A stretch of 64,000 nt of DNA from Solibacteraceae bacterium (GCA_026984795.1 JALSRK010000050.1:62001-126000); one strand, 5' to 3'; numbered from the stretch's first letter, positions 33,915 to 45,085 are shown. Program-made: numbers and translations. The notes: generated by a model not told the origin, from the letters alone.

Positions 33915-35315
33915 ATGAAGCTTTGTTTCGCGCCCGCACTCTTACTGCTCGCTTTGCCGCCTGCGCCGCTGCTCTCTCAGGAGACCGTCGTCGTCCGGCC
34001 CCAGGAGATCGACGACGTGCTGGTGAACCCCGGCATCGGCTTCACCACCTTTCAGCGCTTCAACGGCGACGACCTCAACCCCGGTACCAAGTGGACCGAG
34101 GGCTACCCCATCGAATACCAGCCGTTCGACGGCGACTTGACCAACAAAGACTACCCGATGACCTCCATCGCCTACTTCCGCGTCTACTGGCGCTTCATCG
34201 AGCCCGAGGAGGGCAAGTACCGCTGGGACCTGATCGACAAGGCGCTGGACACCGCCCATGAGCGCGGCCAGACCTTGATGCTCCGCATCGCGCCCCACGG
34301 CACGGAACTCGACAAGAACGACGTGCCGGACTGGTACCGCGCCATGGTCGGTCCCCGGCCCGCGGATCTGCCCGAGCGGAAGTGGCTCGTGGACCCGGAG
34401 GATCCCCGCTACGTGAAGTATTTCGGCAGGATGGTCCGCGCCCTGGGCGCCCGCTACGACGGCCATCCGGATCTGGAGCTGGTGGATATCTCCACCCTGG
34501 CGGCCTGGGGCGAGGGCGCTGGTTCGGAACGTCTCAGCGAAGCCACCCGCCGCGCCCTGCTCGACGCCTATCTCGAGTCGTTTCACAAGACCCCCCTGGT
34601 ACACCAGCTCCAGGATCCCCGCTCCACCCGTTACGCCCTCTCCAAACGCCCTGTCGGCTGGCGCGCCGACTGCCTCGGCGACATGGGCGGTTTCAGTCCC
34701 ACCTGGTCGCACATGCTCGACTACTACCCCCGGGCGCTCATCGAGACGGGCATGCAGGACGCCTGGAAGAAGGCCCCGGTGACCATGGAGGTCTGCTGGG
34801 TGATGAAGGTCTGGAAGGAGAAGGGCTGGGACGTCGATTACATCATCGACCAGTCGCTCAAATGGCACATCTCCTCGTTCAACGCCAAGTCCTCGCCGGT
34901 ACCCGCCGAGTGGTGGCCGAACGTGAACCGCTGGCTGAAGCGCATGGGCTACCGGTTCGTGCTGCGGAAGTTCACCTACCCGAAGAGTGTCCGGGCTCAC
35001 GGGAAGCTCTCGTTCACCTCCTGGTGGGAGAACAAGGGCGTTGCGCCCTGCTACCGGCGCTTTCCGCTGGCGCTCCGGCTGCGCGGCTCTCAGCGCACCG
35101 AGGTGCTGCTCTCGGACGCCGACATCACGTCCTGGCTGCCGGGCGATATCATCTACGACGGCGCCGTCTATGTGCCCGCCGGAATGCCGCCGGGGGAGTA
35201 TGAGCTGGACCTGGCGCTGGTCGATCCGCAAACCCGCGAGCCGAAGGTGCGCCTGGCGATCGCCGGCCGCCGTGACGACGGCTGGTACCCGATGGGGGGA
35301 ATCCGGATCGAATGA
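33915..35315 (+). CDS. Exported DUF4832-type glycoside-hydrolase-like protein
   Basis: A 466-residue exported protein. ATG 33915 follows a strong GGGAGG site and opens a signal peptide (KLCFAPALLLLALPPAPLLSQ). The sequence has the opening LVNPGIGFTTFQRF and a TIM-barrel-type region, YFRVYWRFIEPEEGKYRWDLIDKALD and LMLRIAPHG, as in family GH42/GH5-like folds with DUF4832 at the C-terminus (SFTSWWENKGVAPCYRRFPLALRL and a last beta-sandwich with GDIIYDGAVYVPAGMPPGEYELDLALVD). The catalytic acids cannot be assigned from sequence alone. Together with the divergent symporter and the following hydrolase it suggests a locus for a sugar or glycoside. Confidence 0.8.
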   Translation: MKLCFAPALLLLALPPAPLLSQETVVVRPQEIDDVLVNPGIGFTTFQRFNGDDLNPGTKWTEGYPIEYQPFDGDLTNKDYPMTSIAYFRVYWRFIEPEEGKYRWDLIDKALDTAHERGQTLMLRIAPHGTELDKNDVPDWYRAMVGPRPADLPERKWLVDPEDPRYVKYFGRMVRALGARYDGHPDLELVDISTLAAWGEGAGSERLSEATRRALLDAYLESFHKTPLVHQLQDPRSTRYALSKRPVGWRADCLGDMGGFSPTWSHMLDYYPRALIETGMQDAWKKAPVTMEVCWVMKVWKEKGWDVDYIIDQSLKWHISSFNAKSSPVPAEWWPNVNRWLKRMGYRFVLRKFTYPKSVRAHGKLSFTSWWENKGVAPCYRRFPLALRLRGSQRTEVLLSDADITSWLPGDIIYDGAVYVPAGMPPGEYELDLALVDPQTREPKVRLAIAGRRDDGWYPMGGIRIE

Positions 35316-35391
35316 CGCCGGAGACGCGCGGCCGCGCGGCGGAACGAAAGGCGCCGTGAGGTGCACTGTGTGTCAGAAGAAAGGAAACGCT

Positions 35392-36414
35392 ATGCCGCTG
35401 TTCGTGAGCATCTCTCGCTTGTTCGTGTTCCTGCCGCTCATCCTGCTCGCCGGGCCGGCGGGAGCCCAGCCGGACGCCTCGGCCTACGTTGCCCGGAAGA
35501 CCTTCGCGGACCTGCTGAAGATCCCCCTCGAGCCGCCGGAAGTCGAAGTCCAGGTCCACGGGACGCGGGTCGAGGAGGGCATCCGCATCGAGAACATCTC
35601 CTGGGAATCCCTGGACGGCGAGCGCGTACCGGCCTTCGTGCTGAGGCCGGAAAAGGCCCGGGGCCGCCTGCCGGCCATCGTCTGTCTGCACGGCAGCAGC
35701 GGCAGCCGCGAGTCGATGACGACGCGCGAGTTCGGCCGCGGCTCCTGGACGCGGCCCGGCAGCAGCCGCCCTCACACCCGCATGCTCGGCTGGGCGCGGG
35801 AGCTGGCGCGCCGCGGCTACGTCGCCCTCGCCATGACCCAACGCGGCCTGGACCGCCGCACGCCCCCGATCAACCAGCAGGCGAACGTGCTGCTGATCCG
35901 GGGGCGCACGGCCATGGGCGCGGTGCTCTACGAGATTCGCCAGGCGGTCACCCATCTGGCCTCGCGCCCGGACGTCGATCCCAGGCGCATCGGCGCCACC
36001 GGCATGTCCTTCGGCGGCATCACGGCGTTCTACGTTTGGGTGCTGGATGACCGTGTCGCGGCCGCCGCTCCCATCTGCGGCGGCGTCGGCTCGGTGGACC
36101 TGTTCGCCCGCCTGGGCAGCATCGGCTTCCACGGCACCTACTGGTGGATTCCCGGGATGCTCGAGAAAGGCGACCAGGCCGAGTTCGCTGCCGCCATTGC
36201 GCCGAAGCCCTTGATGCTCTGGGCCCCTACCGAAGACATCGGGATGCCCAAGGAGGCCGTGGACCGCTTCGTTTCGAGGCTGCGGCCGGTCTACGAGAAG
36301 GCGGGCGCGCCGGACGCCTTCGTCGTTCACCAGCCGCCGGGCCGGCACAGCTTCACGCCGGAGGCGTTCGACGCGATGCTGGCGTTCTTCAACGAAGTGT
36401 TCGGCCTTGAATGA
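35392..36414 (+). CDS. Exported alpha/beta hydrolase (acetyl-esterase / dienelactone-hydrolase-like)
   Basis: A 340-residue exported hydrolase; ATG 35392 has AAGGAAA 5 bases before it and a signal peptide ending PAGAQ. The alpha/beta-hydrolase nucleophile motif is TGMSFGG with Ser206; the acid is probably Asp282 in PTEDIG and the base His319 in PGRHSF. PAIVCLHGSSGSRES forms the oxyanion region. Similar proteins deacetylate xylan or act on other esters of plant sugars. It follows the DUF4832 protein by 76 bases in the same direction, which supports a carbohydrate role. Confidence 0.83.
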   Translation: MPLFVSISRLFVFLPLILLAGPAGAQPDASAYVARKTFADLLKIPLEPPEVEVQVHGTRVEEGIRIENISWESLDGERVPAFVLRPEKARGRLPAIVCLHGSSGSRESMTTREFGRGSWTRPGSSRPHTRMLGWARELARRGYVALAMTQRGLDRRTPPINQQANVLLIRGRTAMGAVLYEIRQAVTHLASRPDVDPRRIGATGMSFGGITAFYVWVLDDRVAAAAPICGGVGSVDLFARLGSIGFHGTYWWIPGMLEKGDQAEFAAAIAPKPLMLWAPTEDIGMPKEAVDRFVSRLRPVYEKAGAPDAFVVHQPPGRHSFTPEAFDAMLAFFNEVFGLE

Positions 36415-36459
36415 GCGTGGCGGAGGACGCGGCGGAGAGCGAGCCGGCGAGGAGGGTTC

Positions 36460-37722
36460 TCAGGCGCTCTTCAGCGCGGTGAGGGACTCGGCGGCCAACT
36501 GGTCGGCCAGCGCCCGGAGCCCGGCGCTGACCAGGGCTTCTTCGTAGAGCTCGATCACCGGCTTGCCGGCTTTGGCGGCCATGGCGCAGGAATCCGGAGC
36601 CGGCGGGATCGATTTCACCACCGGGCGGCCCATCTCCCGGCTCAGGCGTTCGAGTTCCACCGGGCAGGCGAGCGGCGTCCGCTGTGTCGCCACCAGGCCC
36701 AGGAAGCCGGTGACGCCCCACGCCTTCAGCGTCTCGCGCCACTGCCGCGCCGCCACAAGGGAGCTTTCCTCGCGTTCCAGCACGAGGCCGATGAAGGCCG
36801 CCCGGCGGAGGCATTCCCGAAGGGCCTCGTCGGGCCAGGGCGCCAGGTCGAGCACGACGAAATCGGCCTGGCCGGCCAGCACCTCGACGATCCGGCCCGC
36901 GGCGCCGCCTTCCACCCGGCGGGTTTCCCGCCCGGGGGGCGGACCGAACAGGAACGAGAGGTGCGCCCCGGCCCGGGTGAGACAGCTCAGCACGCCCGCT
37001 TCGTCGATCGTATCGGCCGGGCGGCTCAGCAGCGGTCCCAGATGCGCGATCGGTCTCGTGTGGCCAGCAAGCATCGCCAGCGTGCCCCGCTGCGGCCGGA
37101 TCTCGGCGGCGATCGCCGTCTTGCCCGAGGCGGCCAAACGGACTGCGACGTTCAGCGCTACGGTGGTGACGCCTGCCCCGCCCTTGGCGCCCAGGAACGC
37201 CAGCACGCGGCCGCGTTTCCGTTTGGGCGCCGCCGCGGCGGATTCGCGCAACTTCCGCCGCATCTTGCGCTCGCAGGCGTGGCGCAGCACCCGGCCCAAC
37301 TCGTCCGGCCCGACGCGGCCCTTGACCAGGTAGTCCTCGGCTCCAGCGCGCACCGCCCGCAGGGCGAACTGCTCGTCGTCGAGTCCGGTGAGGATCACCA
37401 CCGGCAACCGCGGGGCCGCCCGCTGGATGCGCGCGAACGACTCCATGCCGCCGCTGTCGGGAAGTTCCAGGTCGAGAAGCACCGCGTCGATATGGTGCTC
37501 CCGGAGCCGCTGCAGAGCTTCGGACATCCGTTCGGCGTGGATCACCAGGAATGGCCCCATGGCGGCCTGGCTGAGCATCTCCTCGGCGAGCTTGCGGTCG
37601 CCGGGGTTGTCTTCGACCAGCAGGACGGTGATGGGCCGGCGCTTCGCGGAGCTTGCTTGCGCGCGAGCCGGCGTGCTCCGTTCCATTCGCGCTTCCGGCC
37701 GGTCTTCGAATGCGCCGCTCAT
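36460..37722 (-). CDS. Response-regulator receiver fused to CpaE/TadZ-like ATPase (second copy, degenerate switch)
   Basis: A 420-residue cytoplasmic fusion. Residues about 28-150 form a receiver domain with acidic pocket VLLVEDNPGD, phospho-acceptor in AVLLDLELPDS, VILTG and DYLVKG. Residues about 170-410 form a MinD/ParA-like domain with the deviant Walker A LGAKGGAGVTTVALN and Walker B FVVLDLAP. The usual switch segment after Walker A (VDxDxxxG) is replaced by AEIRPQRG, so ATP-dependent dimerisation may be altered. In CpaE/TadZ proteins a receiver-like domain is fused to such an ATPase and helps place pilus machinery at a pole. It is 21 bases downstream of its paralogue. No tad or cpa gene is present in the window. 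Confidence 0.82.
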   Translation of the reverse strand: MSGAFEDRPEARMERSTPARAQASSAKRRPITVLLVEDNPGDRKLAEEMLSQAAMGPFLVIHAERMSEALQRLREHHIDAVLLDLELPDSGGMESFARIQRAAPRLPVVILTGLDDEQFALRAVRAGAEDYLVKGRVGPDELGRVLRHACERKMRRKLRESAAAAPKRKRGRVLAFLGAKGGAGVTTVALNVAVRLAASGKTAIAAEIRPQRGTLAMLAGHTRPIAHLGPLLSRPADTIDEAGVLSCLTRAGAHLSFLFGPPPGRETRRVEGGAAGRIVEVLAGQADFVVLDLAPWPDEALRECLRRAAFIGLVLEREESSLVAARQWRETLKAWGVTGFLGLVATQRTPLACPVELERLSREMGRPVVKSIPPAPDSCAMAAKAGKPVIELYEEALVSAGLRALADQLAAESLTALKSA

Positions 37723-37743
37723 CCCGGATCTCCCGACAGCGCC

Positions 37744-38967
37744 TCACCCCCCGGCGCGGACTTCCGCCTGCCGGCTGAACAGCCGCCAGCCTTTCCATCC
37801 GGCCTTCCGTCCGGCCGGCTCGGGGACGGGCAGGCCCGTAAGTTGGGCGGCCAGCGACGAGACGGCCTTGCCGAATTCGCTCTCGGGCCGCGCCAGCCGT
37901 CCTTGGGTGCAGGCTTCGGTGAGCTCTTTCTCGGCCGAGGGCAGGCTGGCAGCCACCTGGGCCTTCACCACGTCCTCGAAGATGCGCTCGCCCTCGCGCC
38001 AGCGGCCCGCCCAGTTGCGCACGATGGTGACGGCCGCAGCCGGCACCCCGAGCTCCCCGATGGCGCCGAGCAGGCGCCGGGCGCTGTGCATCGCCGCCAG
38101 GTCCGAGGTGGTGACCAGAAGCACCCGATCGGCTTCCTGCATCACCACCGCCGTGTGGCGCGTGAGCCGGCCGAGGTCGGCCACCGTCCACGCGTAGCGG
38201 TTTTTGGCGAAGCGCACCAGGTGGCGGAACCGGCCCGCCGGCGGCAGCTCTCCCCGGCCCAGTAACGCCGGCGAGGGCAGCACGTCGAGCTGCTCCCGCT
38301 CGTCGACGAGCGAGCGCCAGAACGTCTCCTCCAGCCGGTGGACGTTCTCGACGGCGTCGATCAGCCCGTAAGGACCTTGGGTCTGCACCAGGAAGCCGAC
38401 GTTGCCCCCCTCGACGTCGAGATCCATCAACAGGACCCGCTCGCCGTGCAGCCGCGCCGCCGCTTCGGCCAGATGGCAGGCCACGGTGGTCGAACCCGTC
38501 CCACCGCGGCTGCCCACCACGGCGATCAACTTGCCGCCGCCGGAATCCCCGCCCGGGGGCTCGTCGCGGCGTCCGGAGCGGTGGTGCCGCACCACGGCAT
38601 AGCGCAACGCCTGCGCCAGGCGCTCGGCGTCCAGGTTGTCCTTCACCAGGTAGTCTTCGGCCCCCGCCTCCACGGCCGCCACGGCCATCGCGTCGTCGTC
38701 GTTGCCGGTGAGCAAGACCACCGGCGTCCGCGGCGCATAGGACCGCATGGCGGTGAAGGTTTCCAATCCATGGCTGTCCGGCAGGTTGAGGTCGAGGGCG
38801 ATGACGTCGAAGGAGAATTCGGCCACCTGGTCGAGCGCTTCGAGCAGCGTCTCGGCCCGGCGCAGGGAGAAGCCGTCCGGGTCCGCCTCGGCCAGCATCT
38901 CTTGAAACAGAACCGCGTCGCCGGGGTTGTCCTCGACCAGTAGAACTCGCAGTGCTTGATCAGCCAT
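37744..38967 (-). CDS. Response-regulator receiver fused to CpaE/TadZ-like ATPase (first copy)
   Basis: A 407-residue paralogue of the next gene with the same order of domains. The receiver (about 7-125) has VLLVEDNPGD, VIALDLNLPDS, VVLLTGND and DYLVKDN, all functional-type residues. The ATPase part has Walker A VVGSRGGTGSTTVAC, an intact switch segment LLMDLDVEGGN and Walker B WTVADLG. The Arg-Gly-Gly Walker A is usual for the CpaE/TadZ branch. It carries a tail rich in Arg/Trp. It is the first gene of the pair; the 201-base gap upstream leads to the divergent efflux adaptor gene. Confidence 0.84.
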   Translation of the reverse strand: MADQALRVLLVEDNPGDAVLFQEMLAEADPDGFSLRRAETLLEALDQVAEFSFDVIALDLNLPDSHGLETFTAMRSYAPRTPVVLLTGNDDDAMAVAAVEAGAEDYLVKDNLDAERLAQALRYAVVRHHRSGRRDEPPGGDSGGGKLIAVVGSRGGTGSTTVACHLAEAAARLHGERVLLMDLDVEGGNVGFLVQTQGPYGLIDAVENVHRLEETFWRSLVDEREQLDVLPSPALLGRGELPPAGRFRHLVRFAKNRYAWTVADLGRLTRHTAVVMQEADRVLLVTTSDLAAMHSARRLLGAIGELGVPAAAVTIVRNWAGRWREGERIFEDVVKAQVAASLPSAEKELTEACTQGRLARPESEFGKAVSSLAAQLTGLPVPEPAGRKAGWKGWRLFSRQAEVRAGG

Positions 38968-39169
38968 TCGTTTCCCGCTCGCCGCAGCAGTCGTCTGATC
39001 CGCGGACAGGATGGCTCAGGGGACACGCCTGCCTGCCGCAGTCCACACTCCTCTCTTCGGACGGCTCACCGCGTCAGTACATCGGCGAAACGTTTTAACC
39101 CCCCGCGCGGCGTACGGCATAGAAAGGCCTTGCCGTCTCCGGAACCAGCGGGGACGCTACACTGATGAG

Positions 39170-40375
39170 TTGACGCTCCTCGCACGCACAGCTCCGCTTG
39201 CCGCCACGTTCCTCTTTCTCATTCCTGGCTGTGGTCGGCGTGCCCCGGAAGTGGAGTTCGTCCATCCGGAAAAGAAAACGATCGTCAGCGCCGTGGAGAC
39301 CAACGGGCGCATCGAGGCGGTGGACCGCGCGGTGATCGCGGCTCCCCGCACCGGCCGGGTAGCCAAAGTTCTCGTCCGCCGTGGCGACCGTCTGGCCGCC
39401 GGGGCCGTGTTGGTCGAGCTGGAGACGGAGGCGGACCGGTCTGCCTTGGCGGCGGCCGAAGCGCGGGTGGCGGAAGCCGAAGCGGCCCTGGAACTGTTGC
39501 GCCGCGGGGGGCCGGCTGGGCAGCGGGCCGCTCTCGAAGCCGAGCTGGAGACTGCCCGGGCGGAGCTGGAGTTCGCCCGTTCCGAGTTGGCAGCCCTCGA
39601 GCGTCTCGAAGCGCGCCAGGCGGTGGCCGGGGCTGAGACCGAGAAGGCCCGGGAGCGCCTGCACAAGGCCGAACTGCGCGTCGGGGGTCTCGAGAAACGC
39701 CTGGGCGCCCTCGTCAGTCCCGCCGAGATCGAGCAAGCCGAGGCGCGCCTGGCGGCCGCCCGCGCCGAGGCCGCGGCCATCCGCCGCCGCATCGATCTGG
39801 CCCGCATCCGGACCCCGGCCGCCGGCACGCTTTACCAGTTCGAGCTCCGCCGCGGCGACTACGTCGGGCAGGGCAGCGTCATTGGCGAAGTAGGCGACCT
39901 CTCGCGCCTCCAGGCCATCGTCTACGTCGATGAGCCGGACCTGGGCCGCGTGAAGCTCGATCTGCCGGTCGTCCTCACCTGGGACGCCCTGCCGGGACGC
40001 GAGTGGCGCGGCTCCGTCGCCCGACTGCCCACCGAGATCGTCGCCTACGGAACCCGCCAGGTGGGCGAGGTGCTGGTGGAGCTCGAGGAATCCGTAGAAG
40101 GACTCCCTCCGGGAGCCAACGTCAACGCCGTCATCCGCACCGCCGTCGCTCAGGACGCCTTGGCCATCCCACGGCAGGCGCTCGTCCGGCGGGGCTCGGA
40201 GACCGGCGTCTGGGTGCTCGAAGGCGACGTTGTCCGGTGGCGGCCGGTGGAAACCGGCGTCAGCAGCGTCACCGAGGCCGAGATCGTCAGCGGCCTGGAG
40301 GCCGGCGAAGCGGTGGCCCTTCCCGGCGGGACGCCTCTCCGCGATGGCCTCCGCGTCCGGCCGCGGATGCGTTGA
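39170..40375 (+). CDS. Efflux adaptor (membrane fusion) lipoprotein, HlyD/MacA-type
   Basis: A periplasmic adaptor of 401 residues that would bridge an inner-membrane pump and an outer-membrane channel. TTG 39170 is used because it gives a lipoprotein signal (TLLARTAPLAATFLFLIPGC); no ATG fits and the longer upstream frame is unlike coding sequence. After the lipobox cysteine come a lipoyl-like half (VAKVLVRRGDRLAAGAVLVEL), a long alpha-hairpin coiled coil (about 100-210, alanine/glutamate-rich), the second lipoyl half (IRTPAAGTLYQFELRRGDYVGQGSVI) and a beta-barrel ending in the membrane-proximal domain. No pump gene follows; the MacB-type permeases at 4.4-6.9 kb lack an adaptor but are 32 kb away. 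Confidence 0.82.
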   Translation: MTLLARTAPLAATFLFLIPGCGRRAPEVEFVHPEKKTIVSAVETNGRIEAVDRAVIAAPRTGRVAKVLVRRGDRLAAGAVLVELETEADRSALAAAEARVAEAEAALELLRRGGPAGQRAALEAELETARAELEFARSELAALERLEARQAVAGAETEKARERLHKAELRVGGLEKRLGALVSPAEIEQAEARLAAARAEAAAIRRRIDLARIRTPAAGTLYQFELRRGDYVGQGSVIGEVGDLSRLQAIVYVDEPDLGRVKLDLPVVLTWDALPGREWRGSVARLPTEIVAYGTRQVGEVLVELEESVEGLPPGANVNAVIRTAVAQDALAIPRQALVRRGSETGVWVLEGDVVRWRPVETGVSSVTEAEIVSGLEAGEAVALPGGTPLRDGLRVRPRMR

Positions 40376-40422
40376 GGGCCGCTGCAACCGGGTCATGCCT
40401 GCGCGCCGGCAGGACTTTGGGA

Positions 40423-40428
40423 CACAAT
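40423..40428 (+). promoter_or_regulatory. -10-like box 8 bases before the Kelch-like gene
   Basis: CACAAT, 8 bases, ATG 40437; no Shine-Dalgarno sequence between. Confidence 0.35.
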
Positions 40429-40436
40429 AACCGGCA

Positions 40437-41600
40437 ATGAGCTATCGGCCTTCTTCCAACATCCCGCCTGGCTGGGGCCTTCATCGCCTCTTCTGGCTGG
40501 TCTTGAGCCTCGTGGCGATCCTCTGTGCTTCGGGCGCCCCGGCTCAGGAGTTCGATTGGGACGCCCTGCCGGCGGGCCGCTGGGTCCGCGTGCCCACCCG
40601 GGGCACGCCGGCGCCCAAGGTCTTCCACGGCGGGGCCGCCATCGCGCCGGAGCGTAACGAGGTCTATTTCTTCGGCTCCGACACGCACGCGCCGACGCCG
40701 CTCGAGAACGGCGAGTCGAACGCCCTGTGGCGGCTGAACCTCGAGACGCTCGCCTGGAGCCTGGACTACGAGGCCGATCCGAAGAACGCCTCTACCTACC
40801 TGTTGCTCGAGGGCGGCGTCACCGAGACGGTTTCCGGCCGGCCCTGGGCCATGCACACCTTCGATGCTGTGGAATGGGACCCGGAGGCCGAACGCCTGGT
40901 GGTCGTCAGCTTCCCCGCCCACACCCGCTTCCGGCCCCAGGAGCGGTTCCCGTTCTTCCGGGGGGACTGGTACAAGCGGCTCCAGCCGCTCCATTGGGAG
41001 TACGACCCGGAGACGAAGCGCTGGCGGCGCCTGCAGGTGAACGCCCCGAACCTCTTTGCCAAGGCGCTGTGCTGGGATTCGGACCGCCGGCAGCTCATCG
41101 GCCACGACGGCGAGCGCACCTGGCACTTCGACCGTGCGGCCGGCCGCTGGCACGGCTACGACGCCCCCACCGACCCTGGCTGGCATCTGGTGATGGTCTA
41201 CGCCACGCACATCCGCCGCGCCCTGCTGCTCGGAAAGAACGGAGGCAGCGACGTTCTATGGGCCTACGACCCGGAGGCCCACGCGTGGTCGCGGGTGAAG
41301 GTTCAGGGCTCGTGTCTGCCCGCCAACGGGGCGGCCATCGCTTACGATACGCGCAACGGGGTGATGCTCTACCTGGCGAACGACTACGAGGACCAGTACC
41401 ACAACCCGACGGGCCGCGCGGTGACGTTCCTGTATCACGCGAAAGCGCGGAAGTGGGAGCGGCTGGAGATCGAATCGCCGGAACTCTACGGGATGAACTA
41501 CCTGATGCAGTACGATTCCGTCCGGAATGTCTTCTTGCATTTCGAGAAGAGCCGGACGAGCGGCGATCGCATCACGGTCTGGGCCTTCCGGTACCGCTGA
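40437..41600 (+). CDS. Exported Kelch-like beta-propeller protein
   Basis: A 387-residue exported protein. A signal-like helix (LFWLVLSLVAILCASGAPAQ, residues 18-37) is followed by repeats of the Kelch type: HGGAAIAPERNEVYFFGSD, LWRLNLETLAWSLD, AVEWDPEAERLVVVS, CWDSDRRQLIGHDG, LWAYDPEAHAWSRV, AIAYDTRNGVMLYL. About five to six blades can be counted. No enzymatic motif is visible; such proteins often bind ligands or carry accessory functions. It follows the adaptor gene by 61 bases, though a -10-like box before it suggests its own transcript. Confidence 0.75.
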   Translation: MSYRPSSNIPPGWGLHRLFWLVLSLVAILCASGAPAQEFDWDALPAGRWVRVPTRGTPAPKVFHGGAAIAPERNEVYFFGSDTHAPTPLENGESNALWRLNLETLAWSLDYEADPKNASTYLLLEGGVTETVSGRPWAMHTFDAVEWDPEAERLVVVSFPAHTRFRPQERFPFFRGDWYKRLQPLHWEYDPETKRWRRLQVNAPNLFAKALCWDSDRRQLIGHDGERTWHFDRAAGRWHGYDAPTDPGWHLVMVYATHIRRALLLGKNGGSDVLWAYDPEAHAWSRVKVQGSCLPANGAAIAYDTRNGVMLYLANDYEDQYHNPTGRAVTFLYHAKARKWERLEIESPELYGMNYLMQYDSVRNVFLHFEKSRTSGDRITVWAFRYR

Positions 41601-41617
41601 GGGCCGGGATGCGTCGC

Positions 41618-42369
41618 TCAGCCGGCGCGCTTCAGCACGCTGGCGCTGATGAAGTCGCGGAACATGCGGGCGATGTTCTCGATCTTGATGTCCTTCGGAC
41701 AGACCGCTTCGCACTCGGCGATGTTCGTGCAGGCCCCGAAGGCCTCGGCGTTCATCTGGGCGACCATCTTCAGAGCCCGGTCCCGGCGCTCGGGCTGGCC
41801 TTGGGGCAGCAACGCCAGGTGGGAGATCTTGGCTCCGGTGAACAGCATGGCCGAGGCGTTCGGGCAGGCGGCCACACAGGCGCCGCAGCCGATGCACTGG
41901 GCGGCGTCCATCGCCAGATCGGCCTTCTCCTTCGGCACCGGGATTGCGTTGCCGTCCGGCGCCGAGCCGGTGGGCACCGAGATGAAGCCGCCGGCGGAGA
42001 TGATCCGGTCGAAGGCGCTGCGGTCTACCATGAGGTCTTTGATCACCGGGAACGCCTTGGCCCGCCAGGGCTCCAGGTAGAGCTCGTCGCCGTCCTTGAA
42101 GTGCCGCATGTGGAGCTGGCAGACGGTGGTGGAAGGCTGGGGGCCGTGGGGAATGCCGTTGATGACGAAGCCGCAGGCCCCGCAAATGCCTTCGCGGCAG
42201 TCGTGATCGAACGTCACCGGATCCTCGCCCTGCTCGATGAGCCGCTCGTTCAGCACGTCGAGCATCTCGAGGAACGACATGTGTTCGTTGACGTCCGGGA
42301 CCTCGTAGCGCACCATCTTGCCCGGAGAGTTCGCGTCTTTCTGCCGCCAGATATGAAGTATGATCCGCA

Positions 42370-42370
<1 letters not shown>
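41618..42370 (-). CDS. sdhB: Succinate dehydrogenase / fumarate reductase iron-sulfur subunit
   Basis: A 250-residue subunit that passes electrons from the flavin to the quinone site. Three iron-sulfur sites are visible: the [2Fe-2S] ligands in [10 protein letters not shown] with a later cysteine in TTVCQ, the [4Fe-4S] motif [12 protein letters not shown] and the third cluster [15 protein letters not shown] 42370 shares one base with the sdhA stop (TAATG), so the two genes are coupled. It is the last gene of sdhCAB and ends 18 bases from the convergent Kelch-like gene. Confidence 0.93.
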
Positions 42371-44295
<1,925 letters not shown>

Positions 44296-44314
44296 AACCG
44301 ACTCCGAAACCGCT

Positions 44315-45010
44315 CTAGCGAACGATGCCGGCCAGTACCGCCACCGGTATCGAAATGTTGCCCGCCACGATGATCACCGTGGCCGCCGTGGCGAACCTCC
44401 GGATCCAAGGCATGTACCTCGGGTGGTTCAACCCCACCGACTGGAACATGCTCCAGACGCCGTGAGAAAGGTGGTAGCCCAGCACGATCATCGACAGGAT
44501 GTAGACCACCGACGCCGGCCAGTAGCTGAACCCATTGACGACGTTCGCGTACACGTCGATGTGGCCGTCGGCCGTATAAGCCAGCCCCCCGGACAAGAAG
44601 TCGCCAGTGGTGAAGTGGAGCAGGTGGTAGATGATGAAGCCGGCCAGCAGCGGCCCGCTCACGATCATCGTGCGCGAGGCGAAGCTCGCCTGCACCCAAC
44701 TCTGCCGGATGTAACCCGTCGGCCGGGCCGCCCGGTTCATCCACCACAACTGCGCCGCGGCCGTGATGTGGAGCGCCACGGTCAGGAGCAAGAATCCCCG
44801 GATCGCCCACAGCAGGGGCCCCAGATCATGCAGCTTCGCCCCATAGGCGTTCAACTGCTCGGGCCCCAGGTAGATCTGCAGGTTGCCCAGCATATGCCCG
44901 ATGACGAACAAGAAGAGGATGGCCCCGGTAACGGCCATCACGACCTTCTTGCCCACCGAGGCTTCCCAGAACCGGATCGTCCTTTCCCAAGTAGCGGCTG
45001 CAGCGCTCAT
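44315..45010 (-). CDS. sdhC: Succinate dehydrogenase cytochrome b subunit (b558 type)
   Basis: A 231-residue membrane anchor with about five helices, carrying two haem b and the quinone site in this family. Candidate haem ligands are His in [34 protein letters not shown] and [10 protein letters not shown]. It is the single-subunit type, so no sdhD is needed. AGGAG lies 6 bases before ATG 45010. It heads sdhCAB, 19 bases before sdhA. Upstream TATAAC could be its -10 box but no -35 is clear. Confidence 0.88.
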   Translation of the reverse strand: MSAAAATWERTIRFWEASVGKKVVMAVTGAILFLFVIGHMLGNLQIYLGPEQLNAYGAKLHDLGPLLWAIRGFLLLTVALHITAAAQLWWMNRAARPTGYIRQSWVQASFASRTMIVSGPLLAGFIIYHLLHFTTGDFLSGGLAYTADGHIDVYANVVNGFSYWPASVVYILSMIVLGYHLSHGVWSMFQSVGLNHPRYMPWIRRFATAATVIIVAGNISIPVAVLAGIVR

Positions 45011-45085
45011 AGGCTCTCCTGATGTTTACAACGTTATAGATGCTATCAGAATTGGGGTTCCGGGGAAAAGCATCCGGTTGGCGTC

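Noticed and set aside
32121-35315. A 1064-codon plus-strand reading through the antisense of the symporter gene
   Set aside because: The first half is the antisense of a clear SSS symporter and is His/Arg/Asp-rich; only the part from 33915 has a Shine-Dalgarno site, signal peptide and family motifs.
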